A DNA stretch of 42,413 bases from Candidatus Omnitrophota bacterium (lineage in GTDB: Bacteria; Omnitrophota; JAUWXU01). Each line of letters begins with the position of its first letter. Position 1 is the stretch's first letter. A model generated the notes under the pieces. The model worked only from the letters and a program-made list of their open reading frames with translations. It ran no database searches and was not told where the DNA came from. Shown in pieces: positions 15,145 through 26,003 of this stretch. The translations under genes and the position numbers were made by a program. Location: the NCBI GenBank assembly GCA_034717435.1, contig JAYELI010000020.1, forward strand, positions 1-42,413, written 5' to 3'.

Positions 15145-16604
15145 CAGCCTTTTATCACCCCTAACGGCCTCATTCGGCAAACCTTTTTGCCAATACCGGC
15201 TTTATGAACCACATTCACTACATCATTTATGTTTTTATATGCCTGGGGCGCTTCTTCTGCCAGGGTAGCTCTTCCCTTGGCACGGACAACAATCCCTTTA
15301 TCTTTCAGCTCCTTTTCCAACACCCAGCTTTTAATAGACCTGACCGCTGCTGTCCGGCTCATAACTCTGCCCGCGCCGTGGCATACTGTTCCGAATGTCT
15401 CCTCCATTGCCTTCTCGGTGCCCACTAAAAGATAGGAGTTCCTACCCATATCACCGGGAATAATTACCGGCTGGCCTATTTCTTTATATGCCGGCGGAAT
15501 ATCCCGATGGCCTGCCGGAAAAGCCCGGGTCGCGCCTTTTCTATGAACACAAAGAAGTTTTTCCTTCCCGTTAATTTTGTGCCTTTCGAATTTGGCAATA
15601 TTATGAGCAACATCGTAAATAAGATCCATGCCTAATTTTTTAGGGCCTTTATTAAAAATTCTTTCAAATACTTTCCTGGTTAAATGCATAAGGCACTGCC
15701 TGTTTGCCCAGGCATAATTGGCCGCGCAAGCCATAGCCCCGATATACGACTTGCCTTCAGGAGAATTCACCGGCACGCAGGCAAGCTGGCGGTCAGGAAC
15801 ACTAATATTATATTTAGACAGGGATCTGACCATGCTTTTAGCATAATCATCGCAGACCTGATATCCCAGGCCCCTTGAACCGGAATGAATCATAACTGTT
15901 ATCAATCCCCTGGCTAAATTAAGCTGAGAGCATATCCGCTCATCATATATCTCATCGATTACTTGTATTTCTACAAAGTGATTCCCCGAACCAAGGGTTC
16001 CTGCCTGGTTCCTGCCTCTTTCTAACGCCCTTTCTGAAAGCTTAGAGGGATCTGCGCCTTTTAATGCCCCACATTCTTCAGTCACCTCCAGATCCTCCTT
16101 CCAGCCACACCCTCTTTCCACAGCCCAACGGGCGCCCTTTATCAAAAGGTTCTCCTCGTCTTTACCGGCGGTTTTTATCTTACCGCCCACCCCTACTCCG
16201 CAGGGGACATTGGCAAAAAGGCCGTTAACCAATTCTGTAAGCCGGGCTTGCACTTCAGCCAATTCCAAATCAGTGCGCATCAGCCTCACACCGCAATTGA
16301 TGTCAAAACCAACCCCTCCCGGTGAAATTACTCCGCCGGCCTCAATGTCCGTAGCCGCTACTCCGCCAATGCAAAAACCATACCCCCAATGAATATCAGG
16401 CATTGCCAGGGAATGTTTGACTATTCCCGGCAGGACCGCTACGTTGGCTACCTGGTTAAGGGACTGCTCTTTCTCGATGTCTTTTAACAGCTTCTCATCG
16501 GCATAAACCATTCCCGGCACACGCATCCCCGGCTGATAGCTCTTGGGTATGCGCCAGCGATAATCATCTATTTTTTCTAACGGCCCCTTCCACCCTTCCT
16601 TCAT
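15144..16604 (-). CDS. rtcB: RNA-splicing ligase RtcB
   Basis: GTP- and Mn-dependent ligase joining RNA 2',3'-cyclic phosphate (or 3'-phosphate) ends to 5'-OH ends; used in RNA repair and tRNA splicing. The 486-residue protein shows MPDIHWGYGFCIGG, ISPGGVGFDINCGVRL with the metal-binding cysteine, GSGNHFVEIQ, HSGSRGLG, and the C-terminal CRTAA-like MSRTAAVRS containing the guanylated-His region CHGAGRVMSR. No intein is present. AAAGGTG precedes the ATG. Its activator archease is the next gene upstream (46 bp). Confidence 0.96.
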   Translation of the reverse strand: MKEGWKGPLEKIDDYRWRIPKSYQPGMRVPGMVYADEKLLKDIEKEQSLNQVANVAVLPGIVKHSLAMPDIHWGYGFCIGGVAATDIEAGGVISPGGVGFDINCGVRLMRTDLELAEVQARLTELVNGLFANVPCGVGVGGKIKTAGKDEENLLIKGARWAVERGCGWKEDLEVTEECGALKGADPSKLSERALERGRNQAGTLGSGNHFVEIQVIDEIYDERICSQLNLARGLITVMIHSGSRGLGYQVCDDYAKSMVRSLSKYNISVPDRQLACVPVNSPEGKSYIGAMACAANYAWANRQCLMHLTRKVFERIFNKGPKKLGMDLIYDVAHNIAKFERHKINGKEKLLCVHRKGATRAFPAGHRDIPPAYKEIGQPVIIPGDMGRNSYLLVGTEKAMEETFGTVCHGAGRVMSRTAAVRSIKSWVLEKELKDKGIVVRAKGRATLAEEAPQAYKNINDVVNVVHKAGIGKKVCRMRPLGVIKG

Positions 16605-16650
16605 TGTTCACCTTTCTGTTTTTTGTCTTCTGGCTTCTGATCTCCGCATA

Positions 16651-17061
16651 TCATACGTCAAATATCACCTCTGCCTGCCATGCGTCTTTAATTTTTCGCA
16701 CCTTAAGCCCATGATAGGTTACTGCTTTGATCTCTGTTTTTAAACAGTGTCTTTTTAGGTTCAACTTCTCTCCTGTCACCCGGGCAACAAGCCTCTTTCC
16801 GGTCAACTCTTCGATCAAAAACTCTTTAAGGATTATTCCCTTGCCGTTAAGTTGATAGAGAAGTTCGCCCAGCCATAACAAAAAAAGCTCCTCAACGTCG
16901 GGAGCCTCTAATTTTATCTCAACCTCTTTCTCTTTGCGAACATTTTTTAGATCCGCCAGGATTCCAAACATCCCGCAGGCAGCGTTAACAAACAATTTCT
17001 TCAAATTTTTCCCGTACGCTTTGATTCCGATATCAGCAGTATGGTCTATGAGTTCGTATCC
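16651..17061 (-). CDS. Archease, RtcB activator, with no ordinary start codon
   Basis: Archease speeds RtcB guanylation and multiple turnover. The first ATG/GTG/TTG of this frame is a TTG at 17004, but family similarity clearly continues upstream: GYELIDHTADIGIKAYGKN reads in frame from 17061 and contains the conserved HTAD acid, so translation must start earlier. The frame stays open back into gyrA with no ATG, GTG or TTG. The best candidate is ATA at 17154-17152, 7 bases after AAGGAGG (17168-17162), overlapping the gyrA stop; ATT at 17100 is another. Either would add an unusual N-terminal tail that contains a 32-bp tandem duplication. A lost start or an assembly error is possible. The end given is the homology limit. 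Confidence 0.85.
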   Translation of the reverse strand, partial: GYELIDHTADIGIKAYGKNLKKLFVNAACGMFGILADLKNVRKEKEVEIKLEAPDVEELFLLWLGELLYQLNGKGIILKEFLIEELTGKRLVARVTGEKLNLKRHCLKTEIKAVTYHGLKVRKIKDAWQAEVIFDV

Positions 17062-17072
17062 TCGGCTCTTGG

Positions 17073-17136
17073 GCTTTGAGTTGTTTGTGCCCGTTAGAAT
17101 ATGAGCTTTGAGCTGGTCGTGCCCGTTAGGATATGT
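17073..17136. repeat. Imperfect 32-bp tandem duplication between archease and gyrA
   Basis: Units 17073-17104 and 17105-17136 match at 27 of 32 positions; each contains TGCCCGTTAG and GATATG or GAATATG. Because 32 is not a multiple of three, the duplication shifts any frame crossing it. Confidence 0.85.
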
Positions 17137-17150
17137 GCTTCTGTCTTCTA

Positions 17151-19589
17151 TTATTCTTCCCCCTCCTTGGTTACTATTTTTGCAATAGAAACCACCTTAT
17201 CTTTGCTTTTCAAAGAAATAATTTTTACCCCCTGCGTATTCCTGCCCATAACCCTAATACCCCGGCTGGCGCACCTCACCACCATGCCGCTCTCGGTAAT
17301 AACCATTAACTGATCATCATCAACCACTGTTTCAACGCCGGCTACTGTTCCGTTCTTTTTGCTTGTTTTAATATTTATAACACCTTTACCGCCCCTGCCA
17401 ATTAATCTATATTGAGACAGGAATGTCCGCTTGCCATAACCATTAGTTGTTATCGTGAACAAAGTGGCTTTGGGCTCTACTATCTCCATGCCGATAACCT
17501 CATCCTTCTTACCCAGCCTTACCCCCTTAACCCCGCGGGCTGAACGGCCCATTGACCTGATCAGGCTTTCTTTAAAGCGAATAGCACGCCCTTCTTTGGT
17601 AACCAGAAGTATTTCTTTTTTCCCGTCAGTCAGGCCGGCGCTTATTAAACGGTCGCTCTTTTCTAAGTTAATGGCCATTATCCCGTTCTTCCTGGGATGG
17701 CTAAAGGCGGAAAGATTTACTTTTTTTATCAGGCCGTTCCTGGTAGCCATAACCAAAAAATGCTTATCGTCAAATTCCTTAACCGGAATAAATGAAGTTA
17801 TGTTTTCCCCCGCTGAAAGGCTTAACAGGTTAATAACAGCCCTGCCTTTAGCCAGCCGGCTTGCAGCCGGGATCTCATGAACCTTGAGCCAATAAATCTT
17901 TCCTTTATCGGTAAAGAAAAGGATGTGGTCATGGGTCGCGGCTATAAACAGGTCTTCGATAAAGTCTTCTTCTTTTATATCCGCGCCGCTTACCCCCCGG
18001 CCTCCGCGCCTTTGAACTTTATAGGTCGTAAGAGGCACCCTTTTTATATAGCCGGAATGGGTTATTGGAATAACCACGTCTTCCTCGGCAATCAGGTCTT
18101 CTATGTCGAGCTCTTCAACTCTTTTTACTATCTCGGTGCATCTTTCGTCCCCAAATCTTTTTTTGATATCCAGCAGTTCTTCTTTAATAATGGCCAGGAC
18201 CTTTTTTCTGCTTTTTAAAATAGACTCATAGAGCTCTATTTTTTTGATCACATCAAGGTATTCTTTTTCTATTTTTTCTCTTTCCAGGCCGGTCAACCGC
18301 TGAAGCTGCATCTCCAAAATCGCCTTTGCCTGGATCTCGCTTAATGAAAAATCTTTTATCAGCTTTTCTTTGGCTATTTCTACTGTTTTAGAAGACCTTA
18401 TGGCCTTGATTATTTTATCAAGGCAGCGGAGCGCTATCTTAAGGCCCTCCAATATATGCGCTCTGTGTTTGGCTTTCTCCAGCTCAAAAATCGTGCGCCG
18501 GGTTATCACCAACTCCCTGTGTTCGATAAAAGACGAGATCAACTGCTTTAACGACAGCAGTCTGGGCCGGTTATGGACCAGGGCAAGCATAATTATCCCA
18601 TAAGTAACCTGCATCTGGGTATGTTTATACAATTGATTTAAAACAATCTGCGCATTTTGGCCCCGGCGCAGCTCCACAACCATTCTCATTCCGTCCCGGT
18701 CCGATTCATCCCTTAAATCAGCAATTCCCTCTATTTTTTTTGCCTCAATAAGCCGGGCTATGGACTCTATTAGGTTGGCCTTGTTTACCTGATATGGCAG
18801 TTCGGTAACTATTATTGACTCCTTGCCGCTTTTTTTCTGGGTTTCTATCAATGCCCTTGCCCGGAGCTGGATAAGTCCTTTGCCGGTCTGATAGGCCTTT
18901 TTAATCCCTTCCCGGCCGCAGATAATCCCGCCGGTAGGAAAATCCGGCCCAGGGATAGACTGCATCAATGACCCCAAAGAAACTTCCGGATCATCTATCA
19001 CCTTGATTATTCCGCTAATCGTTTCTTTTAGGTTGTGAGGAGGAACATTGGTCGCCATGCCCACAGCTATTCCCGAAGAGCCGTTTATCAACAGGTTGGG
19101 GATCCTGGCCGGCAGGACCGTGGGTTCGTTGAGGGAACCGTCAAAATTAGGCGCAAAATCCACTGTATTTTTGTCAATGTCGGTCAGCATTTCGCCGGTA
19201 ATGGAGGCCAGGCGTGCCTCGGTATAACGCATAGCTGCCGCGGAATCGCCGTCAACGCTTCCAAAATTGCCTTGCCCGTCGATCAGCGGGTATCTTAATG
19301 AAAATTTCTGGACCATTCTGACCAGGGCGTCATAAACCGCTGTATCGCCATGCGGATGATATTTGCCAAGCGTCTCACCGGTAATCCTGGCACACTTTTT
19401 ATATGGCTTGCTATGCTCAAGGCCCAGGTCTTTCATGCTGTAAAGAATCCTCCGGTGAACGGGCTTTAACCCGTCTCTGGCATCCGGCAAAGCCCGGCCA
19501 ACGATCACGCTCATAGCATAATCAATATATGAGTCTTTTACTTCATCTTCTATATATCTGGAGATTATCTTCTCGCCCTTGGTGTACAT
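17151..19589 (-). CDS. gyrA: DNA gyrase subunit A
   Basis: Breaks and rejoins DNA in the gyrase A2B2 complex. The 812-residue protein begins with the typical [27 protein letters not shown] region, has the quinolone-determining stretch [15 protein letters not shown], active-site tyrosine in AMRYTEARL, and C-terminal beta-pinwheel repeats with the GyrA box form RRGGRGVSG near residue 525. A purine-rich GAGGAG lies upstream of the ATG. The stop codon overlaps the proposed archease start. Confidence 0.97.
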   Translation of the reverse strand: MYTKGEKIISRYIEDEVKDSYIDYAMSVIVGRALPDARDGLKPVHRRILYSMKDLGLEHSKPYKKCARITGETLGKYHPHGDTAVYDALVRMVQKFSLRYPLIDGQGNFGSVDGDSAAAMRYTEARLASITGEMLTDIDKNTVDFAPNFDGSLNEPTVLPARIPNLLINGSSGIAVGMATNVPPHNLKETISGIIKVIDDPEVSLGSLMQSIPGPDFPTGGIICGREGIKKAYQTGKGLIQLRARALIETQKKSGKESIIVTELPYQVNKANLIESIARLIEAKKIEGIADLRDESDRDGMRMVVELRRGQNAQIVLNQLYKHTQMQVTYGIIMLALVHNRPRLLSLKQLISSFIEHRELVITRRTIFELEKAKHRAHILEGLKIALRCLDKIIKAIRSSKTVEIAKEKLIKDFSLSEIQAKAILEMQLQRLTGLEREKIEKEYLDVIKKIELYESILKSRKKVLAIIKEELLDIKKRFGDERCTEIVKRVEELDIEDLIAEEDVVIPITHSGYIKRVPLTTYKVQRRGGRGVSGADIKEEDFIEDLFIAATHDHILFFTDKGKIYWLKVHEIPAASRLAKGRAVINLLSLSAGENITSFIPVKEFDDKHFLVMATRNGLIKKVNLSAFSHPRKNGIMAINLEKSDRLISAGLTDGKKEILLVTKEGRAIRFKESLIRSMGRSARGVKGVRLGKKDEVIGMEIVEPKATLFTITTNGYGKRTFLSQYRLIGRGGKGVINIKTSKKNGTVAGVETVVDDDQLMVITESGMVVRCASRGIRVMGRNTQGVKIISLKSKDKVVSIAKIVTKEGEE

Positions 19590-19671
19590 TCGCCGCTCCG
19601 CTCCTCTATGTACAAATATTTTTATCTTTTCTCTCTACCTTCCACCCTTCTCATCTGTGCTCGTCTGTGTA

Positions 19672-22328
<2,657 letters not shown>

Positions 22329-22385
22329 ATAATAAATTGTTAAGTTCAGATTGTGTCGTAATTCATTTTAGACGATTTAAGTTTT

Positions 22386-22599
22386 AAAAGTGCACACCTT
22401 AACCGAAATTAAAAATAATAACGCTAAAAAGGTCATTCTGAGGCCGAAGGCCGAAGAATCTCAGAAAACACGGTTTTATGGGAGATCCTTCGGTCGCCCT
22501 TCGGGAATACTCAGGACTTCCTTCGGTCGCTTACGCTCCCTCAGGATGACACCTATCTTAAAAAGAACAAGATTAAGGACTTAGGGAGTGTGCAGTTTT
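22386..22599 (+). repeat. MITE-like element, complete copy
   Basis: Non-coding unit bounded by imperfect terminal inverted repeats AAAAGTGCACACC (22386-22398) and the reverse complement of AAAACTGCACACTCC (22585-22599). Inside are palindromic stretches of the CATTCTGAG...GAAGAATCTC and GAGATCCTTCGG...CTCAGGATGAC kind. The first 125 bases recur at 42289-42413 with one difference. It fills the space where recF normally sits. Confidence 0.8.
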
Positions 22600-22656
22600 A
22601 AACTTTAAACTGTGCAGTTTTAATTTTTAAATAACACTTCTTGATACACAATATAT

Positions 22657-22717
22657 TGTAGTTGCCCAGTTTATTGGGCGCTCTATGCTGTGCCTGATAA
22701 ATCAGGCAACCACTACA
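22657..22717. repeat. REP-like palindromic element downstream of dnaN
   Basis: TGTAGTTGCC and GGCAACCACTACA bound two hairpins, GCCCA-GTTTA-TTGGGC and the palindrome GCCTGATAAATCAGGC. The form is that of REP/BIME units mobilised by RAYT-type transposases; one such gene ends at 314. The rest of the 423-bp gap 22329-22751 holds only the MITE-like element and short AT-rich sequence; no gene is seen. Confidence 0.7.
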
Positions 22718-22751
22718 CTGCGACACAGTCTGAGTTTAACCATGTGTGTTT

Positions 22752-23846
22752 TTAGCTTAACTGCATCGGCATAAGCACATAAAGATACTCATCGCCAACC
22801 CTTATCACCCCTGGTTTCTCGGGACCGGCCAACTCCAACACCACTTCGTCTTGCTCTATTCTTTTTAAAACATCTATTAAATAGCCCGGGTTAAACCCCA
22901 CAACCATTTGTTTTCCTTTATAAAATGCAGCCAACTCCTCCCTGGCCTCTCCTATCTCTGGCGCTTGATTAGAAGCCAAAACCTTGTCTCTAAATAACTC
23001 CAACCTCACAATCCGGGAATTGGGTGACGCCAAAAGACCGGTCCTTTTTATCGCCCCCAAAAAATCTTCCCTTTTTACCCCTAGTTTTTGCTCAACCACC
23101 GAGGGGATTATTTGTTCATAAGCGGGAAAGTGGCCGTCTATTAGCCTGGAAACAATAACGGTGTCTTCGAGTTTAAAAACAATCTGATTTTGATTGAAAA
23201 ACATCGTTACCTCACCCTCCTCTTTTAGCGCCCGGTTAAGTTCGCTGATGGTTTTAGAGGGGATTATCGCTTCTTTTTTTACTTTACCGGGGTTGGAAAT
23301 TTGTTTTTGAACCAAAGCCAACCTCCTGCCGTCAGTGGCCACTAAACGAAGTTGGTTGTCTTTTAAAACAAACAATATTCCACTTAAAACATACCTTGTT
23401 TCATCTTTGGAAACAGCAAATGATGTTCTGTTTAATAGTGTTTTTAGGGTGTTTTGTTTCATGGTTAACGGATCTTTTGTCTCTGTTTTTGGTAATTCAG
23501 GAAAATCCTCTTTAGGCAGACCCATTATTTTAAAAAACGCTTTTTCACAGGTTATCACCACGTTGTTGTTTTTTTGGGTTGAAATAACCACATCGTTATT
23601 GGGTAATTCTTTTATGATGTCGCCTATTTTTTTAGCAGGCATAGTAATACCGCCTTCTTCTAAAACCTCGGTCGGTACGGTGTGGGAAGTGGTTATCTCT
23701 AAGTCGGTGCCAACCATGTGAATTTTGTTGTTTTTGGCCTCTATTAAAATATTGGATAGTATTGGTAGTGTGTTTTTTTGGGTTATTGTATTAGATACCT
23801 TTTGAACCGCTGTTTGTAGTTTTTCTTTAGGCGCTCTTATTTTCAT
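22752..23846 (-). CDS. dnaN: DNA polymerase III beta subunit (sliding clamp)
   Basis: Ring-shaped processivity clamp. The 364-residue protein has the three-domain pattern, starting MKIRAPKEKLQTAVQKVSNTI, with NTLPILSNILIEA, VATDGRRLAL and the conserved C-terminal YVLMPMQLS. A GAGGGGG site lies 4 bases before the ATG. It lies downstream of dnaA with a 152-bp gap containing DnaA-box sequences. Confidence 0.97.
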   Translation of the reverse strand: MKIRAPKEKLQTAVQKVSNTITQKNTLPILSNILIEAKNNKIHMVGTDLEITTSHTVPTEVLEEGGITMPAKKIGDIIKELPNNDVVISTQKNNNVVITCEKAFFKIMGLPKEDFPELPKTETKDPLTMKQNTLKTLLNRTSFAVSKDETRYVLSGILFVLKDNQLRLVATDGRRLALVQKQISNPGKVKKEAIIPSKTISELNRALKEEGEVTMFFNQNQIVFKLEDTVIVSRLIDGHFPAYEQIIPSVVEQKLGVKREDFLGAIKRTGLLASPNSRIVRLELFRDKVLASNQAPEIGEAREELAAFYKGKQMVVGFNPGYLIDVLKRIEQDEVVLELAGPEKPGVIRVGDEYLYVLMPMQLS

Positions 23847-23890
23847 TAAACCCCCTCTTCTATTAATATATTTTACTATTTAAAAAAATC

Positions 23891-23995
23891 GTAGTAGTAG
23901 TCTTGGTTGTGAATATGTGGATAAAAACACAACCCCAAACAACCCAACTAAATAACACAAAAAAACAAACAAACAAAACCGTTTACCTATCCACA
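23891..23995. promoter_or_regulatory. DnaA boxes in the dnaA-dnaN spacer
   Basis: TGTGGATAA at 23916-23924 is a perfect box (TTATCCACA on the other strand), and CTATCCACA at 23987-23995 has one mismatch. TAG repeated three times at 23892-23900 resembles DnaA-trio sequence. It may be a second origin region or a dnaN/dnaA control site. Confidence 0.55.
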
Positions 23996-23998
23996 AAC

Positions 23999-25324
23999 TC
24001 AATTTTTTATACTGCGGGATAACACGCCTAATAAATGTTCTAACTTTTGATTGTTTTTTAAACCCTTTTTTATTTTATTGTGGGCGTATAAAATAGTGGT
24101 GTGGTCTCTTCCCCCGAAAAACTCTCCTATCTCGGGCAGGGAGTGGTCGGTTAACTCTCTAACCAGATACATCGCTATTTGGCGCGGATAAACAACAACC
24201 CTGCTTCTTTTTTTAGCCCGCATATCAGATATCCGAACATCAAAATACTCAGCAACCCTTTTTTGTATCAACTCGATGGTTATTTTTTTGGCTTCCTCGT
24301 CCAGGGTGTTTTTTAATACCTGCTGGGCCAACTGGGTATTGATTTTTTCTCCCAAAAGCGAGGCGTAAGCAACCACCCTGATCAACGCCCCCTCTAACTC
24401 CCGGATGTTTGATTTTATTTTACTGGCAATAAAAAAAATAACATCATCAGGGACGGCCGCTGTTTCTCTTTCAAGTTTCTTTTTCAAAATAGCGATTCGT
24501 GTTTCAAGATCCGGGGGTTGGATATCCGTTATCAAACCCCACTCAAACCTCGAAACCAGCCTTTCCTCCAGGCCCGGTATCTCTTTCGGCGGCCGGTCGC
24601 TGGAAAGAACTATTTGTTTATGGGCGTCGTAAAGCGTATTAAATGTGTGGAAAAACTCTTCCTGGGTGCTTTCCTTGCCGGCAATAAAATGAATATCATC
24701 TATCAGGAGAACATCCACAGTCCTGTATTTTTGCCGGAACCTCAGGGTGGTTTTATTTTGGATAGCACTGATCAGTTGGTTGGTGAACCGCTCGCTGGAA
24801 ATATAGACCACATGGCCATCTTTGTTGTTTTCCGTTACGCAGCCGGAAATAGCCTGCAGGAGATGGGTTTTGCCTAACCCCACGCTGCCGTAGATAAACA
24901 AGGGATTGTAGGCCCTGGCCGGCGATTGGGCCACGGCCATGGAGGCGGCATGAGCAAAACGATTGCCGGAGCCGACTACGAAGTTATCAAAAGAATACCT
25001 GTGATTTAAGCGTTTTTGCTGGGTTGGGGTTTTTTGTTTTTGGGAAAACGTTGGTTTTTTTTCCGGGGGCTGAACAACAAACTCTACATTTATTTTTTTA
25101 TTCGCGTTAACCCCCAGGGCTTTTTTGATTAACGGCCGGTAGTGCTCTATTAACCAGTCTTTGAAAAATTTATTCGGGACAGCTACCTTAACTAATTTTT
25201 CTGTACTTGAAATCAAAGTGGTGGGGCTAAACCATGTTTGAAAACTTTGGTTATTTAAATCCCGTTTGATTATTTTTAACGTTTTTAACCAGAGATCGTT
25301 GCCGTTATCGGTGTTTTCAACCAT
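23999..25324 (-). CDS. dnaA: Chromosomal replication initiator protein DnaA
   Basis: Origin-binding AAA+ initiator. Domain I ([19 protein letters not shown], about 8-26), Walker [14 protein letters not shown], Walker [13 protein letters not shown], sensor and arginine motifs ([18 protein letters not shown]), and domain IV with the signature [15 protein letters not shown] are all present. ATG at 25324 ([10 protein letters not shown]) is chosen because AAGGA sits about 7 bases before it; an in-frame ATG at 25381 has no such site and overlaps a possible -10 (TATAAA). This gives 441 residues, a normal length. Confidence 0.97.
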   Translation of the reverse strand: MVENTDNGNDLWLKTLKIIKRDLNNQSFQTWFSPTTLISSTEKLVKVAVPNKFFKDWLIEHYRPLIKKALGVNANKKINVEFVVQPPEKKPTFSQKQKTPTQQKRLNHRYSFDNFVVGSGNRFAHAASMAVAQSPARAYNPLFIYGSVGLGKTHLLQAISGCVTENNKDGHVVYISSERFTNQLISAIQNKTTLRFRQKYRTVDVLLIDDIHFIAGKESTQEEFFHTFNTLYDAHKQIVLSSDRPPKEIPGLEERLVSRFEWGLITDIQPPDLETRIAILKKKLERETAAVPDDVIFFIASKIKSNIRELEGALIRVVAYASLLGEKINTQLAQQVLKNTLDEEAKKITIELIQKRVAEYFDVRISDMRAKKRSRVVVYPRQIAMYLVRELTDHSLPEIGEFFGGRDHTTILYAHNKIKKGLKNNQKLEHLLGVLSRSIKN

Positions 25325-25381
25325 TTTGATTTCCTTGTGTATGTTAACAGCCTGCTCCGCTGGTTGAGAAAATAGCGCCAT

Positions 25382-25620
25382 TTTATAACTAATTGACTTG
25401 CAGGGTGTTATGACGGAAAGATTTTATTCGGCACGTGCGTTGATGCAAGAAAGAGAAATTATTCACAAGTTATCCACAGCCTGTTTTGCCCAATAAATAA
25501 ACCGCTTACAAACCAATTTTAGAAAATCTAGTATATAATACATCTTATTTTTTAACAAAGCAAGAAAAAGTTTTGTTTTTTCTTGACCGCTGTATCCTTT
25601 TATGTTATATTTAACAAGTT
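25382..25620. other. Probable replication origin (oriC) between dnaA and rpmH
   Basis: Two adjoining DnaA boxes in the same orientation, TTATTCACA (25459-25467) and TTATCCACA (25470-25478), are followed by an AT-rich stretch (about 25510-25560) suitable for unwinding. The dnaA-rpmH spacer is a common bacterial origin site, and parA/parB lie 4 kb away. TATAAT at 25534-25539 may be a further -10 for rpmH but lacks a clear -35. Confidence 0.7.
25583..25611 (+). promoter_or_regulatory. Promoter of rpmH, adjoining its start codon
   Basis: TTGACC (25583-25588), 17-base spacer, TATATT (25606-25611), then 9 bases to the ATG at 25621. A start at the normal distance would leave only about 3 leader bases. 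Confidence 0.6.
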
Positions 25621-25755
25621 ATGAAACAGACCTATCAACCATCTAAGCGCCGACGCAAAACAACCCATGGTTTCCGCAAGCGGATGGCCAGCCCGGCCGG
25701 CCGGGCGATACTCCGAAGGCGCCGGCGTAAGGCACGGGTAAAGCTTTCCAGTTAA
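25621..25755 (+). CDS. rpmH: Ribosomal protein bL34
   Basis: The 44-residue basic protein begins [19 protein letters not shown] and continues [20 protein letters not shown], the unmistakable bL34 sequence. It starts the plus-strand gene run away from the origin. The gene usually following, rnpA, is absent: yidD starts 25 bp after the stop. Confidence 0.97.
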   Translation: MKQTYQPSKRRRKTTHGFRKRMASPAGRAILRRRRRKARVKLSS

Positions 25756-25780
25756 AGGAAGCACCGCCACAAAGAAGATC

Positions 25781-25990
25781 GTGAAGAAAATACTGATTTT
25801 TCTTATTAGTCTTTATCGTAACTATCTGTCGCCACTGAAGATACCGACCTGCCGTTTTTATCCTACCTGTTCTGCTTATGCCATGGAGAGCATAGCGAAA
25901 AAAGGCGCATCTAAGGGTTTGATAGTCAGCTTAAAACGGATATTAAAATGCCACCCGTTGAGCAAAGGCGGCTATGACCCGGTGGAGTAA
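25781..25990 (+). CDS. yidD: YidD membrane protein insertion efficiency factor
   Basis: The 69-residue protein has the DUF37 pattern [26 protein letters not shown] with three conserved cysteines counting [13 protein letters not shown]. It assists YidC-dependent membrane insertion and lies 13 bp before yidC. The start is GTG at 25781. Confidence 0.95.
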   Translation: MKKILIFLISLYRNYLSPLKIPTCRFYPTCSAYAMESIAKKGASKGLIVSLKRILKCHPLSKGGYDPVE

Positions 25991-26003
25991 AATTTAGCGC
26001 ATT

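Noticed and set aside
15145-15180. Start of serS at 15180 adding MPNEAVRGDKRL
   Set aside because: The added residues lie inside rtcB and precede the standard MLDIKFI start, which overlaps the rtcB stop by one base.
22390-22584. 64-residue open frame inside the MITE-like element
   Set aside because: It is repeat sequence with palindromes; the protein has no recognisable pattern and the second copy is cut by the window end.
25325-25381. Start of dnaA at 25381
   Set aside because: No ribosome binding site, and it overlaps a possible -10; ATG at 25324 has AAGGA at good spacing and gives the usual N-terminus.
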